Part shown: positions 9,535-18,590 of the stretch, piece after piece
Position numbering within the stretch: position 1 is the first letter of the stretch
Layout of the letters: the number at the start of each line of letters is the position of its first letter
NCBI RefSeq assembly: GCF_031344075.1
Contig: NZ_JAVJAN010000013.1
Coordinates: 1 to 64,000 of the forward strand
Length of the DNA stretch: 64,000 bases
Reading direction: 5' to 3'
From: Clostridium aquiflavi
GTDB taxonomy: Bacteria; Bacillota; Clostridia; Clostridiales; Clostridiaceae
Position numbers and translations under genes: made by a program
The notes under the pieces: generated by a model
The model's database searches: none
The model's input: the letters and a program-made list of their open reading frames with translations, nothing else
What the model was told of the DNA's origin: nothing

Positions 9535-9660
9535 AATTATATACTCTCCTTCCATATCTGTAAAATTAAGTTTTAATATCCCAGCTTTCGTTAATATTAT
9601 ATATAATCAAATTATTCATTTTTAATATTTTGATATAAGCTGTAATTGAAACCGTATTAA

Positions 9661-9689
9661 ATAATATTACTTTAAGTATATATTATCAA
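9661..9689 (-). promoter_or_regulatory. Sigma-A promoter of the chemoreceptor gene
   Basis: TTGATA (9684-9689), 17-base spacer, TATTAT (9661-9666) on the minus strand, about 130 bases before the start codon. Confidence 0.6.
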
Positions 9690-9732
9690 ACATTAAAATT
9701 CAACAATATTTGACATATTATGTTATTATTAT

Positions 9733-9779
9733 AAAAAAACTCCCCTTCAATATTAATTTATTAAAAGGAAGTTTTTTGT
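9733..9779 (-). terminator. Terminator of the purine permease gene
   Basis: The minus-strand RNA forms a stem of AAAAAACTTCC with GGGGAGTTTTTT through G-U wobbles, then a T-run, starting within 15 bases of the permease stop. Confidence 0.75.
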
Positions 9780-9792
9780 TATTTAAATATTT

Positions 9793-11115
9793 TTAGATTA
9801 AGAATTTTAATACAAATATTATTCCTATTACCACTGTAGCTAAAGTTATATCTTTTATTTTTCCTGTAAATAATTTTAATAGTATGTATGAAACAACTCC
9901 AAATACGATACCATCTGATATACTATAAGATAACGGCATCATAATTATAGTTAAAAATGCTGGTATAGCTTCTGTAAAATCCGAAATATTTATTTCTTTT
10001 ATTGGCTCAATCATAAATAATCCAACTAATACTAATGCTGAACAAGTGACTGCTGGAGTAATTGAAGCAAATATAGGTGCAAAGAATAATGATAATCCAA
10101 ACATTATAGCAGTAGATACTGCTGTTAATCCTGTTCTTCCACCTTCCGCAACTCCTGAGGCGCTTTCTACAAATGTACTTACTGTACTTGTACCAACACA
10201 TGCTCCAAACGTAGTTCCTATTGCATCTGCAAAAAGAGCTTTCTTTATATTTGGAACTTTTCCATTTTCATCCAACATTTTTGCTTTTGTTGTTACTCCA
10301 ACTAAAGTTCCTATTGTATCAAACATATCCATAAATAATAATGTAAATAAAGCAACTACCATATCTAAAGAAAATATATTATTCCACTCAAATTTAAAGA
10401 AAACTGAACTAATTGATGGTGGTACACTCATTATACTATTAGGTGTTGGAGTAATTCCAAAAGGAATTCCTATTACAGCTGTAGCAATCATTCCAATAAA
10501 TAATGCACCTTTAATATTCCTTGCTAAAAGAATACCTGTAATTACGATACCTATTATTGCAAGTAGTGCTGTTCCACTTGTTATATTCCCAAGTGCAAGA
10601 ATTGTTGAATTATCTTCAGGGTGAACTATAATTCCTGCCCCTTCAAAACCTATTAGTGCAATAAATAAACCAATACCAACTGAAATTGCTTTTTTAATGT
10701 TTTCTGGTATTGAATCAACAATAGCTTCACGCACATTGAATAAGGTTAATAAAATAAATATAATACCTTCTAAAAGTACTGCTGTTAATGCAAATTGATA
10801 TGAATATCCCATACCAAGAACTATTGTAAATGCAAAAAATGCATTTAAACCCATACCTGGCGCTTGAGCAAATGGTAATTTGGCATATAAACCCATTATC
10901 AAAGTTGCAACTACTGCTGATAGTGCTGTAGCAGTAAACACTGCTCCGCTATCCATTCCAGCTGCTGATAATATAGTTGGATTTACTATTAATATGTACG
11001 CCATAGTCATAAAGGTAGTAATACCTGCTATAATTTCTGTCTTAACATTTGTATTTTTTTCAGTAAGTCCGAAATAGTTATCTAACATTCCATTCTTTTC
11101 AAATAATTTCTTCAT
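9793..11115 (-). CDS. AzgA-type NCS2 purine (adenine/guanine/hypoxanthine) permease
   Basis: A 440-residue integral membrane protein of the AzgA branch of the NCS2 (nucleobase-cation symporter 2) family, predicted to import adenine, guanine or hypoxanthine with protons. Family hallmarks include the N-terminal ITTFMTMAYI helix, the APGMGLNAFFA segment and the D-x-F-DTIGTLVG stretch, with 12-14 hydrophobic segments. Length is normal for the family. I looked for a purine riboswitch in the leader and found no TTTCTACC core, so regulation is probably at the promoter. It is monocistronic, with promoter and terminator on either side. Confidence 0.92.
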   Translation of the reverse strand: MKKLFEKNGMLDNYFGLTEKNTNVKTEIIAGITTFMTMAYILIVNPTILSAAGMDSGAVFTATALSAVVATLIMGLYAKLPFAQAPGMGLNAFFAFTIVLGMGYSYQFALTAVLLEGIIFILLTLFNVREAIVDSIPENIKKAISVGIGLFIALIGFEGAGIIVHPEDNSTILALGNITSGTALLAIIGIVITGILLARNIKGALFIGMIATAVIGIPFGITPTPNSIMSVPPSISSVFFKFEWNNIFSLDMVVALFTLLFMDMFDTIGTLVGVTTKAKMLDENGKVPNIKKALFADAIGTTFGACVGTSTVSTFVESASGVAEGGRTGLTAVSTAIMFGLSLFFAPIFASITPAVTCSALVLVGLFMIEPIKEINISDFTEAIPAFLTIIMMPLSYSISDGIVFGVVSYILLKLFTGKIKDITLATVVIGIIFVLKFLI

Positions 11116-11153
11116 AAAACCACTCTTTCGTAAATCTTTTTTCCACCTGAACT

Positions 11154-11182
11154 ATAATAAGTTATTTTTCGATATATTGCAA
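11154..11182 (-). promoter_or_regulatory. Sigma-A promoter of the purine permease gene
   Basis: TTGCAA (11177-11182), 17-base spacer, TATTAT (11154-11159) on the minus strand, 39 bases before the ATG. Confidence 0.7.
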
Positions 11183-11361
11183 CACTTTTGTGAATATTTT
11201 ACGATATTTTAGTACTTATTTTCGCTTTTTATGATGTTTATACGAATATTAATATGTATCTATCTTTCTCATTATTCGTTTTTTATTTTTGAAATCATTA
11301 TAATTTTCTATTTTTTATAGTTAAGTTTTTAATAATTAATCTATATTATAGATAGATAATC

Positions 11362-11862
11362 TTAAATTCCAAATATAGGTTGATCAATATTTCTCTTATA
11401 AATACCTTTTGTACCATTTAATGTATAATATGAAGATATCAAGCCAAAAATATTTCCTAAATTAATATCTATATTAGGTCTAAGTGAATAAGTAATTTCT
11501 CCATTAATATATTTTTTATATAATTTATTGTATTTAATAAATCCTATTTCTGTAGTCATTGATCTTGAAATTAAACCAAGATAAACTGATTGTAATGCTG
11601 GAATATCAGGATTAGGTAACTCATTTGAATTTACTCCCTTATTATATTTACTATAAATTAACTCAATACCTTCTAGTGTTGATATATAAGAAAGTATGTT
11701 TGCATATATAGATATTGTTTGAGCACATTTTTGTGTATCTAATAATCTTAATAATTCTATATCATCTTCAGTGAAATTTTTTGTGCTATTAGTTTTTGTA
11801 TATTCATTATATTTTCTACTATTATGAGAGTTATTATGTTTATAATTTGAATTTTGTTTCAA
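11362..11862 (-). CDS. Hypothetical protein, TTG start
   Basis: 166 residues. The first 35 residues are polar and Asn/Ser/His/Lys-rich, probably disordered. Residues 35-100 look like helices (LLRLLDTQKCAQTISIYA onward), followed by a mixed C-terminal part ending NIDQPIFGI. No membrane segment is seen. The start codon is TTG at 11862. It is preceded by a tandem duplication of AAAGGAGTTG, so there are two ribosome binding sites and two TTG triplets; the second is in frame. I do not recognise the family. Confidence 0.6.
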   Translation of the reverse strand: MKQNSNYKHNNSHNSRKYNEYTKTNSTKNFTEDDIELLRLLDTQKCAQTISIYANILSYISTLEGIELIYSKYNKGVNSNELPNPDIPALQSVYLGLISRSMTTEIGFIKYNKLYKKYINGEITYSLRPNIDINLGNIFGLISSYYTLNGTKGIYKRNIDQPIFGI

Positions 11863-12168
11863 CTCCTTTCAACTCCTTTACTTTATTGGCTTTAATTTAT
11901 AATACAAAACTTGATTTTCAGTGAAAATTTCTTAAACTGTTAAGATTTGAATTATATTAATATATGCTCATATATTAATAGTTCTACATTGTGATATATT
12001 TAGATATGATTGCTATAGTAATTATATGAATCTCAAAATAATTTAATGATAAATCTTATAATATTATAAGATTCTATCTCCTCATATATAATTTTCTTTA
12101 ATTAACCCATAACTTTAAAACTGCAACTTATATTTATAATACAATTTTTGATAATTAAAGAGTGCTAA
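11863..12168. other. AT-rich intergenic spacer
   Basis: No gene is seen. It carries upstream DNA of the TTG-start gene and ends at the long hairpin at 12169-12235. Confidence 0.5.
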
Positions 12169-12235
12169 AATAAGTATAATACTCTCTTAAATTATTGCTA
12201 GCAAAATAATTTAATATGAGAATATTATACTTATT
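12169..12235 (-). terminator. Long hairpin terminator of the BlaI/BlaR-like operon
   Basis: An inverted repeat of about 28 bases per arm (AATAAGTATAATA...) with a short loop. One apparent mismatch becomes a G-U pair in minus-strand RNA. It lies 57 bases past the receptor stop codon. Confidence 0.65.
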
Positions 12236-12292
12236 ATAATCTTATATGTTTATAAAAACTTAATTTTATCTAATTTTTTATTAATATACTAA

Positions 12293-14509
12293 CTAATCTA
12301 TTGATTTAGAATTAACAAATTCTTCAGCTATTTTATCTGGATTATCAACTTCATTAAATAAAGCAATTGAATAACAAACATCATTTTCTTTCCAAATATA
12401 TACTAAACAATAATTATACTCATTGCTTTCTTCGTATTTAAATACCTCATTATTATTAATGTTTAATTTTTTTACATTAATCTTTTTAGGTATATTATCT
12501 TCTGTATTTTCATTAATAAAATATTCATTTTTCTTTATATCATCATAAAACTTTAAATCTTTTTTAGCTGTAAAAGTAATTCTCAAATTTTTACTAACAT
12601 AAAAATTATTCATTTCGTAATTTATAATATTGTTTTCTATATCAGAATCTCCTGTTATCCCAACTCCTGACCCAGTTATTTTTATATCTTTATCTACTTT
12701 TAATGGAAATTTAGGATTAAATCCAAGAATTTTTTCAGCTTTCTCTAAATCTCCTTTATCATATATACTCATTACTCCTATTTCTGTTGAAACTTCTCTT
12801 GTTGGATAGTAATTTACGTTTTTTATATCTTCTGAATACTTCAAAGATTTTGCTATTTTAAATATATTATCTTTATCAATACTTGTCCATTGATTAATTT
12901 CATCTTCATTTTTACATTGCTTATTATAATTTAAGATATAACATATACCAGAATCTTTCCACACAAAATATCTATTTATTTCCTTCATTTCTTTGATCAC
13001 AATATCAATATCTTCTATTTTTCTTTCTGGAGAAGTAATTGTAACAGTAACCTCTTCTCCATGAATTCCATTAAAGTCTACTAAATTTCTTTCACTTTCT
13101 ACTTTAAACTCTTCTTGTAGTGCACGTAAGCTTTCTGATTTTTTTATTATCTCTATTGGATCTGATACTCCTGTGATTAATGAAAATTCATTGTTTCTTT
13201 CATTGTTATTATCAAAAAACATTTGTACTGCATTTTCTTTATCAGACACTTTTATGACTTGAAATCCAGCTCCAACTTCATTTCCATCTAAAATATAATC
13301 TGGTACTTTGAATTTAAATCCTGCTATTTCTTGTGCTTTTTTAATATCATCATAAACTTTTACAGGTGCATCAATTAAAAATTTAGAATTTTCTTCTTTA
13401 TTAGATGTTATTTTTGAAACATTATCATTATCAAATCCTTTTACTTGAATACTGTTTGTAAATATTGCTATTGTAGCTACTAAACAACTTAATATAGCAA
13501 CTGTTGATACTTTATATGAACCTTTTTTAAAGTCTTTTATCATTTTAATTCTCCTTTTTATTTGGTTATTATTTTCAAAACAAATTAGCAATCTAGATTG
13601 CTCTTTTTTATTAAAAAACATTCTTGAAAAATCTATAAGCGTTATACCATAATCTATTCTTTCTTTTTCTTCAAGGCACTCTAAAACACATGCATCACAA
13701 GCATATTCTCTATACAACTTCATTTTATTTATAGCAATCCATACTAAAGGATTAAACCAATGTATACAAAGAGCTACTATACTAAGAAAGTTATAATATA
13801 AGTCTTTTCTTTTATAGTGCATAAGCTCATGTAATAGACTATAGGATAGTTTATTGTAATCTTCCATTTTCAAAACATATTGTGGTATATAAATTTTAGG
13901 CTTTAAAATTCCAAATATTCCAGGACTTTTTATTCCATCATATATAAAAATTTGAATTTTTGAATTTATATTTAACTTATCTTTTAAATTGTTGATTATA
14001 GATTTAATTTTAAAATCTTTATATATTTCTAAAGGTATAATTTTTCTTTTAAATCTCATTAAAGATAATATGAATGTTAAGCTTAAAACGATTATCCCTA
14101 TAATCCAAATTAAAGAAGCTATCTTTATAAAATTAGAAATCCATATTTGTTTATTTATAGATTCTTCTTTATTTTTTTCATAATCATTAATTTTTTCTAT
14201 CTTCTTTGTATCATTATTGTAATTATTATATCCTATGGAAATTTCTCTATTTTTACCTGAGGTATCTAATATCATTTCCTGTAAACTATTTGTATATTTA
14301 TCACTAAAAATATCAAATAAATTTATATTTACCTCTGGAATTACAGGCACAAGAAGTCTTAACATTACTAAAATCCACAATCCATGTTTAATCCGCACAC
14401 TAATATGATTATTAAACATTTTTAAAATCAGAATTATTATTAAAATAATGATAGCTGCTGTTAAAGATGTTTGAAAAAACCATAAAAAAACCTTTTCTAA
14501 ACTCCCCAT
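12293..14509 (-). CDS. BlaR1/MecR1-like M56 metallopeptidase receptor with tandem DUF4367-like domains
   Basis: 738 residues. Residues 1-350 form a typical M56 membrane metalloprotease: hydrophobic segments near 12-32, 38-58, 121-150, 240-260 and 335-352, and the zinc motif HELMH (227-231) with a downstream Glu in REYACD. M56 receptors sense an external signal and cleave or inactivate a BlaI-type repressor. The C-terminal half is extracytoplasmic but has no penicillin-binding transpeptidase domain. Instead two related copies of a DUF4367-like domain are visible (about 385-555 and 575-735): both start with a [DG]x[KE]KAxxIxGF segment and end near a Trp-Lys-x-x-x-x-C-Y strand. It follows the BlaI-like gene in one operon, 27 bases apart. 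The signal is unknown; nothing supports beta-lactam sensing. Confidence 0.85.
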   Translation of the reverse strand: MGSLEKVFLWFFQTSLTAAIIILIIILILKMFNNHISVRIKHGLWILVMLRLLVPVIPEVNINLFDIFSDKYTNSLQEMILDTSGKNREISIGYNNYNNDTKKIEKINDYEKNKEESINKQIWISNFIKIASLIWIIGIIVLSLTFILSLMRFKRKIIPLEIYKDFKIKSIINNLKDKLNINSKIQIFIYDGIKSPGIFGILKPKIYIPQYVLKMEDYNKLSYSLLHELMHYKRKDLYYNFLSIVALCIHWFNPLVWIAINKMKLYREYACDACVLECLEEKERIDYGITLIDFSRMFFNKKEQSRLLICFENNNQIKRRIKMIKDFKKGSYKVSTVAILSCLVATIAIFTNSIQVKGFDNDNVSKITSNKEENSKFLIDAPVKVYDDIKKAQEIAGFKFKVPDYILDGNEVGAGFQVIKVSDKENAVQMFFDNNNERNNEFSLITGVSDPIEIIKKSESLRALQEEFKVESERNLVDFNGIHGEEVTVTITSPERKIEDIDIVIKEMKEINRYFVWKDSGICYILNYNKQCKNEDEINQWTSIDKDNIFKIAKSLKYSEDIKNVNYYPTREVSTEIGVMSIYDKGDLEKAEKILGFNPKFPLKVDKDIKITGSGVGITGDSDIENNIINYEMNNFYVSKNLRITFTAKKDLKFYDDIKKNEYFINENTEDNIPKKINVKKLNINNNEVFKYEESNEYNYCLVYIWKENDVCYSIALFNEVDNPDKIAEEFVNSKSID

Positions 14510-14536
14510 AAAAATATACCCCTTCTCGTTATCTAG

Positions 14537-14932
14537 TTAAAAATCTTTTATATTGATTTTTTCTTTTTTTTCTTTAAGAATTTTCTCTAATTCTTCAATT
14601 TCATCAATAGATAGATTCTCCTCTTCTAAGAAGCTACTAAAAAGAATATTTAAAGCTCCATCATATACTTTTTTAATAAAAGATTTATTTTCAAACTTCA
14701 TACAATCTCCCTCAGAAATTAAAGGATAGTAATTATATACTCTACCATCTTTTTTAAAACCTATAACCCCTTTTTTTATAAGTCTTGTTATAAAAGTTTT
14801 TATAGTTTGTTTTGACCAACTCATTTTTAAACTCAATGCTTCTATTATTTCTTCAGATGTTAAAGGATTTGTTTTCCATAAAGTTTTCATTACTTCCCAT
14901 TCAGCTTCTGATATTTTAGGAATTTCACTCAA
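14537..14932 (-). CDS. BlaI/MecI-family winged-helix repressor
   Basis: About 131 residues. The N-terminal winged helix carries the family signature SEAEWEVM followed by a WSKQTIKTFITRL recognition helix; the C-terminal part is an acidic/basic dimerisation helix (EELEKILKEKKEK). Start choice: the ATG at 14941 abuts the ribosome binding site AAAGGAG, whereas TTG at 14932 has ideal spacing and gives MSEIPKISEAEW, matching family N-termini. It is predicted to repress its own operon through two TCTACAnnTGTAGA-like operators and to be inactivated by the adjacent M56 protease. No beta-lactamase gene is present in the window. Confidence 0.88.
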   Translation of the reverse strand: MSEIPKISEAEWEVMKTLWKTNPLTSEEIIEALSLKMSWSKQTIKTFITRLIKKGVIGFKKDGRVYNYYPLISEGDCMKFENKSFIKKVYDGALNILFSSFLEEENLSIDEIEELEKILKEKKEKINIKDF

Positions 14933-14956
14933 AAAGTACATCTCCTTTCTTTTAAA

Positions 14957-14968
14957 TCTACAAATGTA
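14957..14968. promoter_or_regulatory. BlaI-type operator 2
   Basis: TCTACAAATGTA, an imperfect dyad of the TACA/TGTA type recognised by BlaI proteins, downstream of the predicted transcription start and close to the ribosome binding site. Confidence 0.6.
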
Positions 14969-14981
14969 AATTATTAATTTA

Positions 14982-15010
14982 AGTCTACACTTGTAGATTT
15001 ATAATGTCAA
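14982..15010 (-). promoter_or_regulatory. Promoter with embedded BlaI-type operator 1
   Basis: TTGACA (15005-15010), 17-base spacer, TAGACT (14982-14987). The dyad TCTACACTTGTAGA (14984-14997) covers the -10 box and the spacer, so bound repressor would exclude RNA polymerase. With operator 2 this supports autoregulation. Confidence 0.75.
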
Positions 15011-15162
15011 GAATATTTTTACATTTATTCCAATTTCAATTGTTTTTTCATTTTATCACTTATAATTTTTAAAAATATTATTAAAAATGTACTATCCTCA
15101 TTTTTTTTATTTAGATATTAAATCTTTATCCTCTACCTAAATCTTACCTTAAATAAAACTTA

Positions 15163-15267
15163 TTATTTATGTTTATAAAATATATGAATAAGCACATATA
15201 TAATAACTATGCTTCCTATTAACCTTAATATTGATAATATAAAATTCTCCAGATTGAATTTTTTCAT
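15163..15267 (-). CDS. Small membrane peptide (34 aa)
   Basis: A 34-codon open frame from ATG at 15267 with GAGAGGA about 11 bases upstream. The peptide has a charged start (MKKFNLENF), one membrane-length helix (about 11-29, rich in Ile/Leu/Val) and a basic end (FYKHK). It lies between the BlaI promoter and trpB. Composition and ribosome binding site suggest a real small membrane protein, but it could be chance in AT-rich DNA. Confidence 0.4.
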   Translation of the reverse strand: MKKFNLENFILSILRLIGSIVIIYVLIHIFYKHK

Positions 15268-15447
15268 TACTTTTTCATCCTCTCAGATTTCTTACAAAAG
15301 TTTAATCTATATCTCTATCTTAAGTATAATATATTGTTTGCTATATATTTATACTTAAATATATTAAGCTTATTTAAATCTACAACTCTAATCTACATTT
15401 TATCCATCTTTCTGATGAGATTATATGTAATAAAAATTTAGTATATA

Positions 15448-15497
15448 AATTAAAAACCACTTAAATATCTTTTAAAATATTTAAGTGGTTTTTAATT
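15448..15497 (-). terminator. Terminator of trpB
   Basis: A perfect 21-bp inverted repeat with an 8-base loop, starting 5 bases beyond the trpB stop. Confidence 0.85.
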
Positions 15498-15502
15498 AAA
15501 TC

Positions 15503-16720
15503 TTATTTAAAATATTGTTCTCCATATCCATAATGTTCAACAACATAATCAATATCTTTATCACCACGTCCACTTAAGCAAACTAAAATAGACCCTTGTT
15601 TCATTTCTTTAGCTTTTTTCATTGCATATGCAACAGCATGTGAACTTTCAATTGCTGGTATAATTCCTTCATATCTTGATAATTTAAAGAACGCTTCCAT
15701 AGCCTCTTCATCATTTATAACTTTATAATCTACTCGTCCTAATTCTCTTAAAAATGCATGTTCAGGACCAACTGATGGATAATCAAGACCACTAGCTATA
15801 GAATATACTGGTGCCGGTTCACCATTTTTATCTTTTAGCATTATGCTTTCAAATCCATGCATAACGCCTTTTTCCCCATACTTCATAGAGGCAGCATGGT
15901 CTCCTAATTTTTCACCTCTACCTAATGGCTCTATTCCAATTATTTCAACTGGTTCCTCTAAAAAAGGTATAAACATTCCAGCAGCATTACTTCCCCCACC
16001 TACACAAGCTGTAACTACATCTGGTAAAAAACCTGTCATTTCCTTAAATTGATCTTTAGCTTCATAACCAACAACAGCTTGAAAATCTCTTACCATAAGT
16101 GGAAATGGATGTGGACCTAATGCTGATCCTATACAGTAAATTGAATCCTTATAATTTTTAGCATATGAATCAAAAGCAGAATCCACAGCTTCTTTTAAAG
16201 TTTTTAAACCATGTGTTACCGGAACAACTTTAGCTCCTAATATTTTCATCCTAGTTACATTTGGCGCTTGCTTTGCAATATCAACTTCTCCCATATGAAT
16301 TTCACATTCCAATCCAAAAAATGCAGCAGCTGTTGCAAGCGCCACACCATGTTGTCCTGCTCCTGTTTCTGCAATCAAACGCTTTTTCCCCATAAATTTA
16401 GCAAGTAATCCTTCACCCATACAATGATTTAATTTGTGTGCCCCTGTATGATTTAAATCTTCTCTTTTTAAATAAATTTGACAATTCCCTATTGCTCTAG
16501 ATAGTCTTTCGCAATGATAAACTGGTGTAGGTCTACCTTGAAATTCTTTACGGATTCTTCTAAGTTCATTAATAAACTGTGAAGAATGACAAATCGTTTG
16601 ATATGCATCAGCAATCTCCTCAAAAGCTGGAATTAGTTCAGCTGTTAAGTATGCCCCACCGTATTGACCAAAACGACCATTTTTATCTGGATACTTCTTT
16701 AAATATGTTCGAAAATCCAT
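15503..16720 (-). CDS. trpB: Tryptophan synthase beta chain, orphan
   Basis: 405 residues, full length for TrpB. The PLP lysine is K96 in HTGAHKLNH, the catalytic Glu lies in AETGAGQHG (about 118), and the phosphate-binding loop is GGGSNAAG. The enzyme makes tryptophan from indole and serine. N-terminal YGGAYLTAEL and the beta-chain COMM region are present, so it is TrpB1-like. No trpA or other trp gene is seen within the window: the neighbours are a UvrD-like helicase and a small membrane peptide. It may salvage indole, or trpA may lie elsewhere. The start follows AAGGGGG. Confidence 0.92.
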   Translation of the reverse strand: MDFRTYLKKYPDKNGRFGQYGGAYLTAELIPAFEEIADAYQTICHSSQFINELRRIRKEFQGRPTPVYHCERLSRAIGNCQIYLKREDLNHTGAHKLNHCMGEGLLAKFMGKKRLIAETGAGQHGVALATAAAFFGLECEIHMGEVDIAKQAPNVTRMKILGAKVVPVTHGLKTLKEAVDSAFDSYAKNYKDSIYCIGSALGPHPFPLMVRDFQAVVGYEAKDQFKEMTGFLPDVVTACVGGGSNAAGMFIPFLEEPVEIIGIEPLGRGEKLGDHAASMKYGEKGVMHGFESIMLKDKNGEPAPVYSIASGLDYPSVGPEHAFLRELGRVDYKVINDEEAMEAFFKLSRYEGIIPAIESSHAVAYAMKKAKEMKQGSILVCLSGRGDKDIDYVVEHYGYGEQYFK

Positions 16721-16799
16721 TTACAATCCCCCTTATATGCTTTAAGTTTAAATTTACCTATTTAAACATTTACATATAAAATTATACTATATATACTTT

Positions 16800-18341
16800 T
16801 TATTTACAATTTTCTCTCATATTACTATCTATATTCATTCTTAAGTATTTATCATCTATATCTCTAATAAATTTAGAAGGCATACCATGTGATGTTAAAA
16901 ATAATTTTTCAGTAGCTCTTGTCATTCCAACATAAAGTAACTTTCTTTCTCTAAATTCTAGCATGTCCATATCCTCTTCTTCATTTTTAACTGGACATAG
17001 TGGCATTACTTTAGCATTTAGACCTGCAATTATAACAACTTTAAATTCAAGTCCTTTTACAGAGTGCATAGTTACAAGTTTTACCTCATCTTCTGAAAAG
17101 TTTATTTCATCATTATCATTAAAAATTGAACATGGTATATCATAAGCTTGTAAGCATTTCCTAAATTCTTTTAACTGTTTTTTTAATCTAGCAATTATTA
17201 CTATATCTTTTAATTTATATCCTTCTTTGAGAGTTTCATTTATTAAATTTACTATATATATACATTCTTCAAATTTACTTTCAAAATTTTCATAGGTTGG
17301 ATAATCACCTTGCTTGTCTATCAAATTAGGTTTAACTAAGTTGTCATTTTGTAGTAAATCTTTATGAATATCAATTAAACTGAATGCTGCCTCAGCTATT
17401 TGAGCCGTTGTTCTATAATTTTTACTTAATAAATTAGATTTACCAGTCATATCATATCCTAAGCTAGCAAATGAACGATTTTTTATTAACCAAGCTTGAT
17501 GGTATATGCTTTGAGCTGCATCTGAAATAAATGTTATACTGGAATATGGTTTTTTATCGTACAAAGCCTTTAAAAATTCCAATTCAACTCTAGTTAAATC
17601 TTGACTTTCATCTATTAAAATATGAGTATACTTTTCAATAGGATATTGTTTTGCTTGATTTAATGCTAATAGTGCCATATCTTGAAAATCAACTTTATTT
17701 ATATTCTGTAAATTACTATTATATTTTAACAAGACCTCAAATATTGCTCTTCTCTTTTCTGAATTTTTTCTGAGTTTTTGAGGACCATCATTATTTATAT
17801 TACTTATTCTTCCTATTCTATCAACCAACTGATATTCCTCAAGATCTATATAATTACATGCTTTTATCCACATAATCTCTTCTTTAATAAACTGAAGATA
17901 CTTAGAATCTATGATTTTTACATCTTTATATATATTACCAATAAAATTTATAGCATTAATTAGTTCACATTTACATTCTTTACGCGAAGCAAGTTCTATA
18001 TTTATATTATTCTGTTTTTTATATTCATTGAAATAATCAAAAAGTATATCGTCTATTCTTTTAATGTATAACTTCAAACTGTTGTCCTCATCAAATAGAT
18101 TTACCTGAACATTAACCTTATCTTTGACTTTATCATATATATTTGATACATATTGTTTTAGTGATTTATTATAAGTTACCATAAGTACTTTGTCATCTTT
18201 AAGTGGACAATAATGTCTTAATAATAGTGGAATTTTATTTACTGCAACAGTAGTTTTCCCAGAACCTGCTACCCCTTTTATTAATGAATGACCATTTGGT
18301 TTATTTGCAATTATTCTTTTTTGTTCTATATTAAGTTGCAT
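16800..18341 (-). CDS. UvrD/Rep-like superfamily I helicase, short form
   Basis: 513 residues, smaller than UvrD or PcrA (about 700). Motif I is GVAGSGKTT (23-31), motif II is LIDESQD, motif III has ISDAAQSIY, motif IV region SKNYRTTAQIAEAA, motif V MHSVKGLEFKVV and motif VI LLYVGMTRATE. These show an ATP-driven 3'-5' DNA translocase lacking most of the 1B/2B insertions. The specific role (repair, replication restart or stress) is not shown by context. It is 79 bases upstream of trpB on the same strand, possibly read-through. Confidence 0.88.
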   Translation of the reverse strand: MQLNIEQKRIIANKPNGHSLIKGVAGSGKTTVAVNKIPLLLRHYCPLKDDKVLMVTYNKSLKQYVSNIYDKVKDKVNVQVNLFDEDNSLKLYIKRIDDILFDYFNEYKKQNNINIELASRKECKCELINAINFIGNIYKDVKIIDSKYLQFIKEEIMWIKACNYIDLEEYQLVDRIGRISNINNDGPQKLRKNSEKRRAIFEVLLKYNSNLQNINKVDFQDMALLALNQAKQYPIEKYTHILIDESQDLTRVELEFLKALYDKKPYSSITFISDAAQSIYHQAWLIKNRSFASLGYDMTGKSNLLSKNYRTTAQIAEAAFSLIDIHKDLLQNDNLVKPNLIDKQGDYPTYENFESKFEECIYIVNLINETLKEGYKLKDIVIIARLKKQLKEFRKCLQAYDIPCSIFNDNDEINFSEDEVKLVTMHSVKGLEFKVVIIAGLNAKVMPLCPVKNEEEDMDMLEFRERKLLYVGMTRATEKLFLTSHGMPSKFIRDIDDKYLRMNIDSNMRENCK

Positions 18342-18484
18342 TTCTACCCCTCTTTATCTAATTATTTCTATTTTTTGGAAATTTCATATACTAATTGTAC
18401 TATATTATGTAACGCTATGTAAAGTTTTGATTCACTGTGAATTGAAAGAAAAAATTATTTATATCTAAATATATTTTTCTACAC

Positions 18485-18553
18485 AAAAATAACCCTGTTA
18501 AATAGATTTTATGGCAGCACTTTTACTGCATCTACTTAACAAGGATTATTTTA
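18485..18553 (-). terminator. Terminator of the PhnA/YjdM-like gene
   Basis: A long minus-strand hairpin of about 22 bp with one bulge and wobbles, an inner GCAG/CTGC stem, and a T-run, placed about 40 bases after the stop. Confidence 0.7.
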
Positions 18554-18559
18554 TTATTA

Positions 18560-18577
18560 GGCTATGTTTTAAATTAG
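18560..18577. repeat. Half copy of the IS-like repeat end
   Basis: GGCTATGTTTTAAATTAG is the left terminus of the IS-like repeat. It directly follows the terminator and precedes the stop of the PhnA-like gene. No matching right end is seen. Confidence 0.45.
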
Positions 18578-18590
18578 TTTTATGATAAAA

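Noticed and set aside
9556..9660. c-di-GMP riboswitch before the chemoreceptor
   Set aside because: Neither class I (GCAAACC, AGGTAGCGGGG) nor class II motifs are visible in the leader.
10046..10624. Plus-strand frame of 192 residues
   Set aside because: Antisense shadow of the AzgA permease; no ribosome binding site and a biased Ile/Pro/Ala content.
11116..11300. Purine riboswitch before the AzgA permease
   Set aside because: CGTATAA occurs, but the TTTCTACC core, the loop-loop partners and an expression platform are absent, and the promoter starts transcription downstream of it.
12293..14941. Beta-lactam resistance locus
   Set aside because: No beta-lactamase or penicillin-binding domain is present; only the regulatory architecture is shared.
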